Shown: one piece after another, positions 7,980 through 16,522 of the stretch
Numbering within the stretch: the first letter of the stretch is position 1
How the letters are laid out: each line of letters opens with the position of its first letter
Origin: Sutterella sp.
Lineage (GTDB): Bacteria; Pseudomonadota; Gammaproteobacteria; Burkholderiales; Burkholderiaceae_F
DNA: 41,801 bases
Assembly (NCBI GenBank): GCA_020025915.1
Contig: JAHHRH010000010.1
Span: 1 to 41,801 of the forward strand
Reading direction: 5' to 3'
Notes under the pieces: generated by a model
What the model saw: the letters and a program-made list of their open reading frames with translations, nothing else
Told to the model about the DNA's origin: nothing
The model's database searches: none
Made by a program: the position numbers and the translations under genes

Positions 7980-8802
7980 TCGTCGAGTGGCTTATCTTGG
8001 GCCTGCAGGTACTTTTTCAGAACAGGCTGTCAAGGCCTTTTTTGGGAAATCGGTGTGTGCAGTGCCCAAACCTGGCTTCGACTCGGTACTTGATGCTGTT
8101 GAAGCGCATGAGGTCGAGTTTGGTGTTGTTGCGATTGAAAATAACACCAATGGGACTGTCACGCATGCGTTGGACTTACTCTTGGAGCGTCAGCTTACTA
8201 TTGTCGGCGAAGTGACGGTACCTGTGATTCATCACTTCTTAACGCAAGCAGGAGAGCTTGGTCGGGTTTCTAAGGTTTATGCACATCCTCAGGCTTTAGA
8301 TCAATGCCGATATTGGTTGCACAGACATGTTCCGAAGGCTGAGTTAATCGCCGTCTCATCTAACGCAGAAGGCGCTCGACGCGCCTCGATAGAGTCTGAT
8401 GCGGCTGGGATTGCGCCACGAGAAGCTGCTGACCTATATGATCTCAAAATAGTCGCGGCGGGTATTCAGGACGGAGAAGGGAATAAAACACGCTTTTTGG
8501 TGATGGGTACCCTTGCGCAAACATGGGAACCATTCGATTTACCCTACAAAACCAGTATTGTTTTTAGTGTAGCTAACCAACCTGGTGCGCTCTATCGTAT
8601 GCTTATACCGCTAGCCGAAAATGGGGTGCAGATGGTGCGTATCGAAAGTCGACCTGCACGTAACGGTCAATGGGAGTACAACTTTTTCATTGATCTGGAA
8701 GGTAGCGAGCGCGACCCTCATGTGGTTCAGGCATTAGATGCTATGCGTGCTCAAGCGCAACACTGGCGAGTGCTCGGAATGTATCCCGTTTTTGAGGCGT
8801 AA
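7963..8802 (+). CDS. pheA: Prephenate dehydratase without chorismate mutase domain
   Basis: A 279-residue enzyme converting prephenate to phenylpyruvate for phenylalanine synthesis. The dehydratase domain starts almost at once (YLGPAGTFSEQA at about residues 11-22) and includes the catalytic NKTRFLVMG motif. It is followed by an ACT domain with the Phe-binding motifs GALYRML and IESRPARNG. Most proteobacterial PheA proteins (P-proteins, about 360-390 residues) carry an extra N-terminal chorismate mutase domain of about 90 residues; that domain is absent here and is not encoded upstream, where serC lies. A separate chorismate mutase must therefore exist elsewhere. ATG 7963 lies inside serC; a start at 7945 would only add six residues. 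Confidence 0.93.
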   Translation: MVKAANRRVAYLGPAGTFSEQAVKAFFGKSVCAVPKPGFDSVLDAVEAHEVEFGVVAIENNTNGTVTHALDLLLERQLTIVGEVTVPVIHHFLTQAGELGRVSKVYAHPQALDQCRYWLHRHVPKAELIAVSSNAEGARRASIESDAAGIAPREAADLYDLKIVAAGIQDGEGNKTRFLVMGTLAQTWEPFDLPYKTSIVFSVANQPGALYRMLIPLAENGVQMVRIESRPARNGQWEYNFFIDLEGSERDPHVVQALDAMRAQAQHWRVLGMYPVFEA

Positions 8803-8833
8803 TGGACTTCTATTTAAAAGAGAGACTAGAAAT

Positions 8834-9496
8834 ATGACAGATAGCATTCCAGTCATTGCGATTGATGGCCCGGCCGCTAGTGGTAAAGGGACGATTGCTG
8901 CACGTGTTGCAGAGGCGTTGGGTTTCTATTATTTAGATAGTGGTGCTCTTTACCGAATTGCCACCCTTAATGCGTTACAAAAGGGTATTTGTCTCGATGA
9001 CGCGGAAGCGCTGACAGTGGCGACTCAAAAAATTGCGCCTATCTTTAAAGAGGGGCGAATTTTTTTAGAAGGTCAAGATGTCACGACGGCCATCCGAGCT
9101 GAAGAAGTGAGTGCGGCAACGAGCCGCGTGGCCGTGGTGCCTGGTGTACGTGCAGCTCTCTTTGAGCTTCAAAAGGATGCGGCTCAATTGCCTGGGCTCG
9201 TCGCTGATGGGCGCGATATGGGGACGGTTGTGTTTCCTGATGCACCGCTCAAAGTTTTTTTGACGGCGACTGCTCGAGTTCGTGCAGAACGACGTTATCG
9301 TCAACTCCTCGAACGTGGGGAAGAAGCGGACTTGGCTGCATTGACGGCAGACCTTGAAGAACGTGATCGTCGTGATAGCAAACGCGCCACAGCGCCTTTG
9401 AAACCTGCTGAGGATGCCCGCGATTTGGATACTTCTGAGATGGGAATCGAAGAAGTCGTAAAAAAAGTCCTCTCATGGTGGGACGAGGCACGATAA
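8834..9496 (+). CDS. cmk: Cytidylate kinase
   Basis: A 220-residue P-loop kinase that phosphorylates CMP and dCMP. The P-loop is DGPAASGKGT (residues 11-20), the acceptor region shows YYLDSGALYR and GRDMGTVVFPDA, and the lid is R-rich (ARVRAERRYRQL, RDRRDSKRATAPLKPAEDA). Length matches the family. The start at 8834 has GAGAGACT upstream and gives the conserved N-terminus; the ORF extends upstream to 8738 within pheA without support. In related bacteria aroA (and tyrA, often hisC) separate pheA from cmk; here only 31 bases do. Confidence 0.95.
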   Translation: MTDSIPVIAIDGPAASGKGTIAARVAEALGFYYLDSGALYRIATLNALQKGICLDDAEALTVATQKIAPIFKEGRIFLEGQDVTTAIRAEEVSAATSRVAVVPGVRAALFELQKDAAQLPGLVADGRDMGTVVFPDAPLKVFLTATARVRAERRYRQLLERGEEADLAALTADLEERDRRDSKRATAPLKPAEDARDLDTSEMGIEEVVKKVLSWWDEAR

Positions 9497-9527
9497 GTTG
9501 TCGTAGAATAGATGTTCCTTTTTTCAT

Positions 9528-9557
9528 CGAGCCGCCCATAAAGGCGGTTCGTTTTTT
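9528..9557 (+). terminator. Terminator or attenuator between cmk and rpsA
   Basis: A 9-bp stem with one G-U pair (9528-9536 with 9543-9551) is followed by six T residues. rpsA therefore probably has its own promoter or depends on read-through. Confidence 0.75.
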
Positions 9558-9608
9558 GTTCAACTCCGCCCAAGGGATCACCCGCGGGTGTGTATTTTCT
9601 TTTTAAAC

Positions 9609-11303
9609 ATGACCAACGAAACCAACAAGCCCGAATCCTTCGCTGAGCTTTTTGCCGAAAGCCTCGCTCACCAGGAAATGCGTCAGGGTGAAGTCATCAC
9701 CGCTGAAGTCGTTCGTGTTGACTACAACTTTGTCGTCGTTAACGCCGGCCTCAAGAGCGAAGCCTATGTGCCTATCGACGAATTCAAGGATGACCGCGGT
9801 GAAGTGACCGTCCAGCCGGGCGACTTCATCTCTGTTGCTATCGAATCCGTTGAAAACGGCTACGGCGACACCATCCTCAGCCGCGACAAGGCCAAGCGCC
9901 TCGCTGCCTGGATGAACCTCGAACAGGCTCTCGAAACCGGTGAACTCGTTACCGGTACGGTTACGGGCAAGGTCAAGGGCGGTCTTACCGTCATGACCAA
10001 CGGCATCCGCGCCTTCCTCCCGGGTTCCCTCGTCGACACCCGTCCGGTTAAGGATACGACGCCGTACGAAGGCAAGACCTTTGAATTCAAGGTTATCAAG
10101 CTCGATCGCAAGCGCAACAACGTTGTGGTTTCCCGCCGCGCTGTTGTTGAAGCCAACATGGGCGAAGAACGCGCTAAGCTCCTCGAAACGCTCAAGGAAG
10201 GCGCTATCGTTAAGGGTATCGTCAAGAACATCACCGACTACGGTGCCTTCGTTGACCTCGGCGGTATCGACGGTCTTCTCCATATCACCGACTTGGCCTG
10301 GCGCCGTGTCCGTCACCCGAGCGAAGTCGTTCAGGTTGGCCAGGAACTCGAAGCTAAGGTTCTCAAGTTCGACCAGGACAAGAACCGCGTCAGCCTCGGC
10401 CTCAAGCAGCTTGGCGAAGATCCGTGGGTTGGCATCGCTCGCCGCTATCCGCAGGGTACCCGTCTCTTCGGTAAGGTCACGAACATCACCGACTACGGCG
10501 CCTTCGTTGAAGTCGAGGCCGGTATCGAAGGTCTTGTCCACGTTTCCGAAATGGATTGGACGAACAAGAACGTTGATCCGCGCAAGGTTGTCCAGCTCGG
10601 CGACGAAGTTGAAGTCATGGTTCTCGATATCGACGAAGAACGTCGTCGTATCTCCCTCGGCATGAAGCAGTGCAAGCCGAATCCGTGGGAAGACTTCGCT
10701 CAGTCCCACAAGAAGGGTGACAAGGTCTCCGGTCAGATCAAGTCCATCACCGACTTCGGTGTGTTCATCGGTCTTCCTGGTGGCATCGACGGCCTCGTTC
10801 ACCTCTCCGACCTCTCCTGGAACGAACCGGGCGAAGAAGCTGTCCGCAAGTACAAGAAGGGTGACGAACTCGAAGCTGTCGTTCTTGCTATCGATACGGA
10901 ACGTGAACGTATCTCCCTCGGCATCAAGCAGATGGGCGGCGATCCGTTCTCCAACTTCGTTGGCACGCACGACAAGAACACGCTCGTCAAGGGTACGGTG
11001 AAGTCTGTTGACGCCAAGGGCGCTGTTATCGATCTCGGCGACGATGTCGAAGGCTACCTCCGCGTTAGCGAAATCTCCGCTGATCGCATTGAAGACGCTA
11101 CGACGCGTCTTAACGCTGGTGACGAAGTTGAAGCTCTCATCACGAACATCGATCGTAAGAACCGCAGCATCCAGCTCTCCATCCGTGCTAAGGACGCTGC
11201 CGAAGCTCGTGACGCTCTCGACCGTCTCAACGCCGACGCTACTGCTGCCACTGGCACGACGAACCTCGGTGCTCTTCTCAAGGCCAAGCTCGAACAGAAG
11301 TAA
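9609..11303 (+). CDS. rpsA: 30S ribosomal protein S1
   Basis: A 564-residue protein that binds mRNA leaders on the 30S subunit. Six S1 (OB-fold) domains follow one another. The last four are the clearest, with repeats of ITDYGAFVDLGGIDGLLHITD, ITDYGAFVEVEAGIEGLVHVSE and ITDFGVFIGLPGGIDGLVHLSD. Length is close to E. coli (557). Codon choice is strongly biased (C-ending, GAA, AAG), unlike the neighbouring genes, as expected for very high expression. ATG 9609 has no Shine-Dalgarno sequence, which is usual for rpsA and consistent with its known autoregulation; an ORF start at 9588 lacks support. ihfB, which normally follows in proteobacteria, is missing. Confidence 0.98.
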   Translation: MTNETNKPESFAELFAESLAHQEMRQGEVITAEVVRVDYNFVVVNAGLKSEAYVPIDEFKDDRGEVTVQPGDFISVAIESVENGYGDTILSRDKAKRLAAWMNLEQALETGELVTGTVTGKVKGGLTVMTNGIRAFLPGSLVDTRPVKDTTPYEGKTFEFKVIKLDRKRNNVVVSRRAVVEANMGEERAKLLETLKEGAIVKGIVKNITDYGAFVDLGGIDGLLHITDLAWRRVRHPSEVVQVGQELEAKVLKFDQDKNRVSLGLKQLGEDPWVGIARRYPQGTRLFGKVTNITDYGAFVEVEAGIEGLVHVSEMDWTNKNVDPRKVVQLGDEVEVMVLDIDEERRRISLGMKQCKPNPWEDFAQSHKKGDKVSGQIKSITDFGVFIGLPGGIDGLVHLSDLSWNEPGEEAVRKYKKGDELEAVVLAIDTERERISLGIKQMGGDPFSNFVGTHDKNTLVKGTVKSVDAKGAVIDLGDDVEGYLRVSEISADRIEDATTRLNAGDEVEALITNIDRKNRSIQLSIRAKDAAEARDALDRLNADATAATGTTNLGALLKAKLEQK

Positions 11304-11325
11304 TTCTGTGACCTGCTAAAGCCCA

Positions 11326-11401
11326 AAGCCCTTCATCTCAAAGTGAAGGGCTTAGAGGAAAAAATTAAAGGCTGCGGCATGGTAAATGCCGTAGCCTTTT
11401 T
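11326..11401 (+). terminator. Tandem hairpins after rpsA, second is a terminator
   Basis: A 10-bp perfect stem (11326-11335 with 11344-11353) is followed by a longer 14-bp stem (11367-11380 with 11386-11399, one G-U) ending in a T run at 11397-11401. The first may protect the rpsA message 3' end; the second looks like the terminator. Confidence 0.8.
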
Positions 11402-11503
11402 GCTTAAGTAGATGACACGCGAAAAAAAATGTCTGACTGGTCAAAAGATGTCTAGCGTGTAACAATGTCACCGCAGAAGTGATTTATTCAATAAAGGCGA
11501 ATT

Positions 11504-12676
11504 ATGGAATCCGAACTCTGGTTTTTGGTATTAATTCCCATACTGTTTGCTGCAGGCTGGTGGGCCCGCGGGCTCGATGCCAGAGAGCGTGAAGAAAACT
11601 CAAGAAAATTACCAGAAGCCTATTCACGTGGTGTGGCGATGCTCATGAGTGAGCATCCTGAAAAAGCTATCGACCCATTTATTGAAGTCGTTCGACTCGA
11701 CCCAGAGTTAATCGAGCTTCATCATGTTCTTGGTTCCTTATTTCGACGCCGAGGTGAGTTTGAGCGCGCCATTAAGTTACATAATCACTTAGTGAATCGT
11801 GCTGATATTCCTGAAGTTGATCGTGTTAAGGCGTTAAAGGCTTTGGGCGAAGACTATATGACGGCAGGTTTGTTTGACCGAGCTGAAGAGACCTATCGTC
11901 GTTTACTGCGTAATCCCACCGAACACCTAGATGCTTTACGCGCCCTCTTAAAGATTTATTGCATTGAGCACGAATGGACCGCTGCGATTGACGTGTCGCG
12001 TCAGTTAGAAGTGCAAGCTGGTGAGGATCGTGCTGCTGAAATCGCGCATTACTATTGCGAACTTGCTGAAGAAGCTGTTTGTCGTAAAGATTTTGAATTA
12101 GCTGATGACCATGTGCGTCGTGCCTTAGAAAAGTGTCCGACCTCGGCCCGAGCAGGTATCGCTGCGGGGGCGGTCGCTCTTGCACTTGGCAACGCTGAGC
12201 GCGCACTTCGTCTATGGGACGCAGTGATGACGAATATGCCTCAATATGTGCCCTTGGTGATTGGTCGTGTCGCTGACGCTTTAAATGCTCAAGATCAGCA
12301 ACAAGAAGCGTTGATACTCTTACATCGAGCGCTGGCAGAAAATGGTGGCATTGACGTGATGGAAGAAGCGATTAATCGCATCGCTAACTGGGAAGGTATG
12401 GATGCGGCTAAGGAAAGCATGGTGACTTTATTGTCAAGCCATCCGAGTCTTTCTGCATTCTCGACTTTAATGACTTTACGTCAAAAAGAAAATCCAGCTG
12501 ATGAGCAGACGAAATTGCTGAGTACGCTCTTACAGCGCCATTCTCGTCGTTTTGCTAAGTATCAGTGCACGCGCTGCGGCTTCTTGGCCTCGAGCTTTTC
12601 TTGGCACTGTTTGGGGTGTGGGGCATGGGATAGTTTCCCACCACGTCGTTTAGAAGACTCTAAGCCTCGTGGTTAA
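11504..12676 (+). CDS. lapB: LapB/YciM, LPS assembly regulator
   Basis: A 390-residue inner-membrane protein with one N-terminal membrane helix (about residues 5-21), a run of TPR helices in the cytoplasm, and a C-terminal rubredoxin-like metal site (QCTRCGF then CLGCGAWDSFP, four Cys). In E. coli LapB recruits LpxC to FtsH so that lipopolysaccharide synthesis is balanced with phospholipid synthesis; ftsH is also in this window, about 25 kb away. Length equals E. coli LapB (389). AAAGG lies 6 nt before the ATG. The usual partner lapA, and ihfB before it, are absent between rpsA and this gene. Confidence 0.93.
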   Translation: MESELWFLVLIPILFAAGWWARGLDAREREENSRKLPEAYSRGVAMLMSEHPEKAIDPFIEVVRLDPELIELHHVLGSLFRRRGEFERAIKLHNHLVNRADIPEVDRVKALKALGEDYMTAGLFDRAEETYRRLLRNPTEHLDALRALLKIYCIEHEWTAAIDVSRQLEVQAGEDRAAEIAHYYCELAEEAVCRKDFELADDHVRRALEKCPTSARAGIAAGAVALALGNAERALRLWDAVMTNMPQYVPLVIGRVADALNAQDQQQEALILLHRALAENGGIDVMEEAINRIANWEGMDAAKESMVTLLSSHPSLSAFSTLMTLRQKENPADEQTKLLSTLLQRHSRRFAKYQCTRCGFLASSFSWHCLGCGAWDSFPPRRLEDSKPRG

Positions 12677-12766
12677 TTCGTGATCACCCCTATGGATTGT
12701 TACAATTAGCGTAGGCTTCCTAAGCTCATTTAAAGTTTGAGATCCCTACAATGTCTAAAAAAGAAT

Positions 12767-12803
12767 GGTAGATGCATGAGCGATGGAACGTCTACCGTTT
12801 TTT
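12767..12803 (+). terminator. Terminator after lapB
   Basis: An 8-bp stem (12767-12774 with 12789-12796, one G-U) is followed by a T run (12798-12803). The rest of the 12677-12856 gap has no visible gene; it should hold the htpX promoter, but no sigma-32 box was recognised. Confidence 0.7.
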
Positions 12804-12856
12804 GTCTACACATCGCTCAATCTGTCCTATCAGAAAAAAAAGGAAAGTAGAACAGT

Positions 12857-13750
12857 ATGTTTAAGCGCATCGGTTTGTTAGTGCTTGCCAATCTGGCGAT
12901 CTTCATCATGCTTTCGATCATTCTCACCGTGGTGCAGATGGTCTTTGGTGTGAACTTTGGCACGATGGCAGGAACCTCCCTGAACTTCGGTACGCTCTTC
13001 ATCTTCTCGATGGTGGTCGGCTTTAGTGGTTCTTTCATCTCGCTTCTGATGAGTAAGCAGATGGCCAAGATGAGCATGGGCCTTCAGATGATTGATACCA
13101 ACAATCCTCAGCCAGGTCTCGAAGCGTACTTGGTTGATGTCGTTCGTTATGAATCCGAAAAGGCTGGCATTCCGATGCCTGAAGTCGGTATTTATGATGG
13201 AGAGCCCAATGCTTTTGCGACGGGTGCATCTAAGTCGAGCTCTCTCGTGGCTGTGTCCACTGGCTTGCTCAACATGATGAATCGTGATGAAGTTGAGGCT
13301 GTGTTGGCTCACGAAATTTCTCACGTTAAGAATGGCGACATGGTGACGCAAACCCTTCTTCAGGGTGTGATGAATACCTTTGTGGTCTTCTTCTCTCGCA
13401 TTATTGGTTGGGTGGTCGACCGTCAGATCCTTCGTAACGAAGACGACGCCCCGGGCATTGGCTACTACGTGACTTCTTTGGTTCTCGACATCTGCCTTGG
13501 CTTCTTGGCTGGTATTGTGGTGGCTTACTTCTCTCGTTGGCGCGAATACCATGCCGACGCTGGCGCTGCTGAAATCATGGGTAGCAATCAGCCGATGATC
13601 AATGCCTTGCGTCGCTTGGGTAGCATGGAACCCAATGAATTGCCAGGCGCTGTGAAGGGCTTCGGTATCTCTGGTGGGATTGGTTCGCTCTTTGCAACCC
13701 ATCCGTCCATCGAAGACCGTATCGCCGCTTTGGAAAGCAACCGCTACTAA
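12857..13750 (+). CDS. htpX: Membrane zinc protease HtpX
   Basis: A 297-residue M48-family inner-membrane metalloprotease that, together with FtsH, removes damaged membrane proteins. Two N-terminal membrane helices (about residues 5-25 and 40-60) are followed by the catalytic HEISH motif at residues 152-156, two further hydrophobic segments (about 170-185 and 205-225) and the third-ligand region REYHADAGAAEIMG. Length matches E. coli HtpX (293). AAAGGAAAG precedes the ATG at a rather long distance. Heat-shock control is known in E. coli but not visible here. Confidence 0.96.
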   Translation: MFKRIGLLVLANLAIFIMLSIILTVVQMVFGVNFGTMAGTSLNFGTLFIFSMVVGFSGSFISLLMSKQMAKMSMGLQMIDTNNPQPGLEAYLVDVVRYESEKAGIPMPEVGIYDGEPNAFATGASKSSSLVAVSTGLLNMMNRDEVEAVLAHEISHVKNGDMVTQTLLQGVMNTFVVFFSRIIGWVVDRQILRNEDDAPGIGYYVTSLVLDICLGFLAGIVVAYFSRWREYHADAGAAEIMGSNQPMINALRRLGSMEPNELPGAVKGFGISGGIGSLFATHPSIEDRIAALESNRY

Positions 13751-13772
13751 TTCGTCTTCATCTATAGACAAC

Positions 13773-13803
13773 AAAAAACTCCGCTTTAGGCGGAGTTTTT
13801 TTT
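13773..13803. terminator. Bidirectional terminator, htpX / his operon
   Basis: A 12-bp A/T-flanked stem (13773-13784 with 13790-13801, loop of five) has T residues on one side and A residues on the other. It can end both the htpX transcript (plus) and the his operon (minus), whose last stop codon is at 13820. Confidence 0.9.
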
Positions 13804-13819
13804 AGGTACGAGACCGTGG

Positions 13820-14431
13820 CTACTTGTGGCGTGCGCGGAGAATGTCAATCACATCAGCGAGTTCGAGATTGGCATCCACAAGCAAAACAAGGAGGTGATA
13901 GACCAGATCTGCGGCTTCGTTTTTAAGCTCTTCTTTATTTTTGACCGTGGCGGCTAAAGCCGTTTCAACCCCTTCTTCGCCCACTTTTTGAGCAATACGT
14001 TTGGTGCCACGCGTAAAAAGTTTCGCGGTGTAAGACGTATCGGGATCTGCATGACGACGGCTTTGAATCAATACTTCAAGACTGCGTAAAAAGTTCCACT
14101 TGTGTTCAAGGGGAGAGAAGCAACTCACGGTGCTTCGGTGGCATGTCGGACCATCTGGACGGGCTAAGACAAGCAACGCGTCACTATCACAGTCCGTTGA
14201 GATATCCACGAGGTGGAGCCAGTGTGCGCTACTTTCGCCTTTGGTCCAAATTCGTCCTTTAGAGCGAGAAAAAAAGGTCACCTTTCCCGTGTCTAAAGTC
14301 ACTGCAAGGGCTTCTTGGTTCATGTAACCGAGCATCAATACTTGACCAGAAGTTGCATCTTGAACAATGGCTGGTATCAAACCATCGGTTTTGGCCCAGT
14401 CGAGTGTAGGAATATCGTTTTTGGTTAGCAT
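13820..14431 (-). CDS. hisI: HisIE, PRPP hydrolysis steps of histidine synthesis
   Basis: A 203-residue bifunctional protein, exactly the E. coli length. The N-terminal half is phosphoribosyl-AMP cyclohydrolase (VLMLGYMNQEAL, FFSRSKGRIWTKGE, DCDSDALLV, metal-binding CHR and Cys/Asp residues). The C-terminal half is phosphoribosyl-ATP pyrophosphatase (SYTAKLFTRGTKRIAQKVGEEGVE, EAADLVYHLLVLL). It performs steps 2 and 3 of the pathway. Most betaproteobacteria carry hisI and hisE as separate genes, so the fusion is notable. Its ATG overlaps the hisF stop by 7 nt. Last gene of the operon, followed by a terminator. Confidence 0.97.
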   Translation of the reverse strand: MLTKNDIPTLDWAKTDGLIPAIVQDATSGQVLMLGYMNQEALAVTLDTGKVTFFSRSKGRIWTKGESSAHWLHLVDISTDCDSDALLVLARPDGPTCHRSTVSCFSPLEHKWNFLRSLEVLIQSRRHADPDTSYTAKLFTRGTKRIAQKVGEEGVETALAATVKNKEELKNEAADLVYHLLVLLVDANLELADVIDILRARHK

Positions 14432-15201
14432 GTTCGTACCTCAATTCCATTTGTTTGGAGATAACGCTTGAGTTCACTAATGTCAATGAGTTTCTTGTGA
14501 AAGACGGATGCAGCTAAAGCGCCATCCACATTGGTCTTGATGAAGGCATCGAGGAAGTGTTCTATGCTCCCCGCGCCCCCACTTGCGATTAATGGAACCC
14601 GGCAGATGTCACGTACTGCAGCCAACTGCTTAAGGTCATAGCCTTGACGTACGCCATTTTGGTTCATCATGTTGAGAACAATTTCACCGGCACCGCGGTT
14701 TTGTACTTCTTTGATCCATTCAAGCGTACGCCATTGCGTCGTTCGTGTTTTTTTCTCATCTCCAGTAAACTGCTTGACCCAATATTCGTCGGTGGCTTCA
14801 TCGTGATAGGAGTCAATGCCAACGACCACGCACTGTACGCCAAAGCGATCGGCTAAGCGAGAGATGAGCGTGGGATCTGAAAGTGCAGGCGAGTTGACCG
14901 AGATCTTATCTGCCCCGTAGGCAAGTAAACGGCCTGCGTCTTCGATAGAACGAATGCCACCAGCGACACAGAAGGGAATATCGATGGCTTCAGCGACGCG
15001 GCTAATCCAACTCTTATCTACCACACGCCCGGCAGATGAGGCTGTGATGTCATAGAAGACGAGCTCATCGGCACCCTCAGCGGCATAGCGATTGGCTAAT
15101 GGCACAATGTCGCCCATCACTTCGTGACCACGAAAGCGAACCCCTTTGACGACAACGCCATCTTTGACATCTAAACACGGAATGATGCGTTTGGCCAACA
15201 T
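14425..15201 (-). CDS. hisF: Imidazole glycerol phosphate synthase, cyclase subunit
   Basis: A 258-residue TIM barrel (same length as E. coli HisF) that joins PRFAR with ammonia from HisH to give imidazole glycerol phosphate and AICAR. Seen: MLAKRIIPCLDVKDGVVVKG at the start (catalytic Asp of CLDV), FYDITASSAGR, CVAGGIRS, and the second catalytic Asp in GIDSYHD. The loop between about residues 135 and 155 (YWVKQFTGDEKK region) and many side chains follow the enterobacterial form. The 5' end overlaps hisA by 31 nt, as in E. coli. Confidence 0.98.
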   Translation of the reverse strand: MLAKRIIPCLDVKDGVVVKGVRFRGHEVMGDIVPLANRYAAEGADELVFYDITASSAGRVVDKSWISRVAEAIDIPFCVAGGIRSIEDAGRLLAYGADKISVNSPALSDPTLISRLADRFGVQCVVVGIDSYHDEATDEYWVKQFTGDEKKTRTTQWRTLEWIKEVQNRGAGEIVLNMMNQNGVRQGYDLKQLAAVRDICRVPLIASGGAGSIEHFLDAFIKTNVDGALAASVFHKKLIDISELKRYLQTNGIEVRTC

Positions 15202-15920
15202 GCCATTGCCTCCTCTGCAGTAAAACGATCTTCAAGTAAAGCTCGACCCACAATCACGCCAACTGCGCCCGTTTGAGAGACGGCGCGAATGTCTTCGAGG
15301 TCGCCAATACCACCAGAAGCTTGGATTTGTACGTTAGGAAATTGTTGGGCGAGCTCGGTGTAAAGCTTGGTGTTTGGGCCAGCTAATGTGCCATCTCGAG
15401 AAATATCCGTCGTGAGCACATGGCGTAAGCCAACGGCTCCATAAGAACGCATGAGATCTTCAATCGTGACACCTGAATCTTCTTGCCAGCCACTTATGGC
15501 AATGCGACGTAGACCTTGGTCGTCAATACGAATATCGAGCGCTAAGACCAGACGGTCAGCGCCAAACGATTTAAACCATCGGAAGACTTCCTCGGGGGTT
15601 TTGACGGCTGTTGAGCCAACCACGACGCGGCTTGCACCAGCCTCTAAAAGCGTACGGACATCCCCTTCGGTGCGCACACCGCCACCCGTTTGCACGGGGG
15701 TATTGAGCTCGCGAAGCAAGGACTTCAATAACGGAATTTGACGCGCTTGAGGCGTTTTGGCTCCTGTCAAATCAACGATGTGTAAGAGCTTGGCACCAGC
15801 CTTTTCATAGGCCTGTAAACGAACAAGCGGATCGTCCCTATAACGGCGCTCAGCGTCATAGTCACCTTGATGAAGTCGGACGACACGCCCGTCAATGAGG
15901 TCGATGGCGGGAATGATCAT
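15171..15920 (-). CDS. hisA: ProFAR isomerase
   Basis: A 249-residue TIM-barrel isomerase for step 4 of histidine synthesis, converting ProFAR to PRFAR. Hallmarks: MIIPAIDLIDGRVVRLHQGDY (catalytic Asp of AIDL), VDLTGAK, GGGVRTEGD, TDISRDGTLAGPN (second catalytic Asp) and QASGGIGDLED. The ATG overlaps the hisH stop by 4 nt (ATGA). The LIDGxVVRLHQGDY start is of the enterobacterial type. Confidence 0.97.
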   Translation of the reverse strand: MIIPAIDLIDGRVVRLHQGDYDAERRYRDDPLVRLQAYEKAGAKLLHIVDLTGAKTPQARQIPLLKSLLRELNTPVQTGGGVRTEGDVRTLLEAGASRVVVGSTAVKTPEEVFRWFKSFGADRLVLALDIRIDDQGLRRIAISGWQEDSGVTIEDLMRSYGAVGLRHVLTTDISRDGTLAGPNTKLYTELAQQFPNVQIQASGGIGDLEDIRAVSQTGAVGVIVGRALLEDRFTAEEAMACWPNASFRV

Positions 15921-16522
15921 GAAGCGACTCCTAAAAAGTTTGCTAAAAGACGTGCACCAGCTCGACCAGAACGCTCTGGGTGAAATTGCACGCCTATGAA
16001 ATTGTTATAGGCAACGGCCGCTGTAAAGGTTTCGCCATAGGTCGACGTTGCAAGGGTTACGTCGCTCATAGCCATGACATAGCTATGCACAAAGTAGAAC
16101 CATTCACCGGGTTCAATCCCTTTAAAGAGCATCTTAGCCTCAGGTGTATCGGCCGGTGTAACGCGATTCCAGCCCATGTGCGGCAACGGCAGATCTTGCG
16201 CCTTTAAGTGGCGAACTTTAGCGTCAATAAGACCAAGAAGTGGCACGCCGCCGGATTCTTCACTCGAACGCCCAAGGAGTTGTTCGCCTAAACAAATTCC
16301 TAGCAATGGTTGAGTTGCTTCGCGAACCAAATCCACCAAGCCGCGATTAGCTAAAGCTTCCATCGCTACACGCGCCGTTCCAACGCCCGGTAAAAAGAGA
16401 CGATCGGCCGCTTTAATGTCTGGTGGGTTATAGGTGATGAGCGGCTCAGCGCCCAGACGTTTTAGGGCAAACGTTAAAGACGACAGGTTGGCGCATCCCG
16501 TATCAAGAATGACAGCACGCAT
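15917..16522 (-). CDS. hisH: Imidazole glycerol phosphate synthase, glutamine amidotransferase subunit
   Basis: A 201-residue class I glutaminase that supplies ammonia to HisF. The nucleophile is Cys77 in LLGICLGEQLLGRSSEE, with the His and Glu of the triad in GVQFHPERS. ATG 16522 overlaps the hisB stop (TGATG). A TTG at 16525 is possible but unlikely. Confidence 0.97.
   Translation of the reverse strand: MRAVILDTGCANLSSLTFALKRLGAEPLITYNPPDIKAADRLFLPGVGTARVAMEALANRGLVDLVREATQPLLGICLGEQLLGRSSEESGGVPLLGLIDAKVRHLKAQDLPLPHMGWNRVTPADTPEAKMLFKGIEPGEWFYFVHSYVMAMSDVTLATSTYGETFTAAVAYNNFIGVQFHPERSGRAGARLLANFLGVAS

Noticed and set aside
9603..10970. A 455-codon open frame on the minus strand opposite rpsA, and other long antisense frames there
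   Set aside because: rpsA has strongly biased codons that leave the reverse frames free of stops. The product is low-complexity and matches no family, while S1 repeats are clear on the plus strand.
12677..12856. Sigma-32 promoter for htpX
   Set aside because: No CTTGAA-type box with a CCCCAT-type box at suitable spacing could be found.
12878..13774. A 298-codon minus-strand frame opposite htpX
   Set aside because: It is fully antisense to a well-supported protease gene, His-rich by reverse translation of common codons, and without family features.
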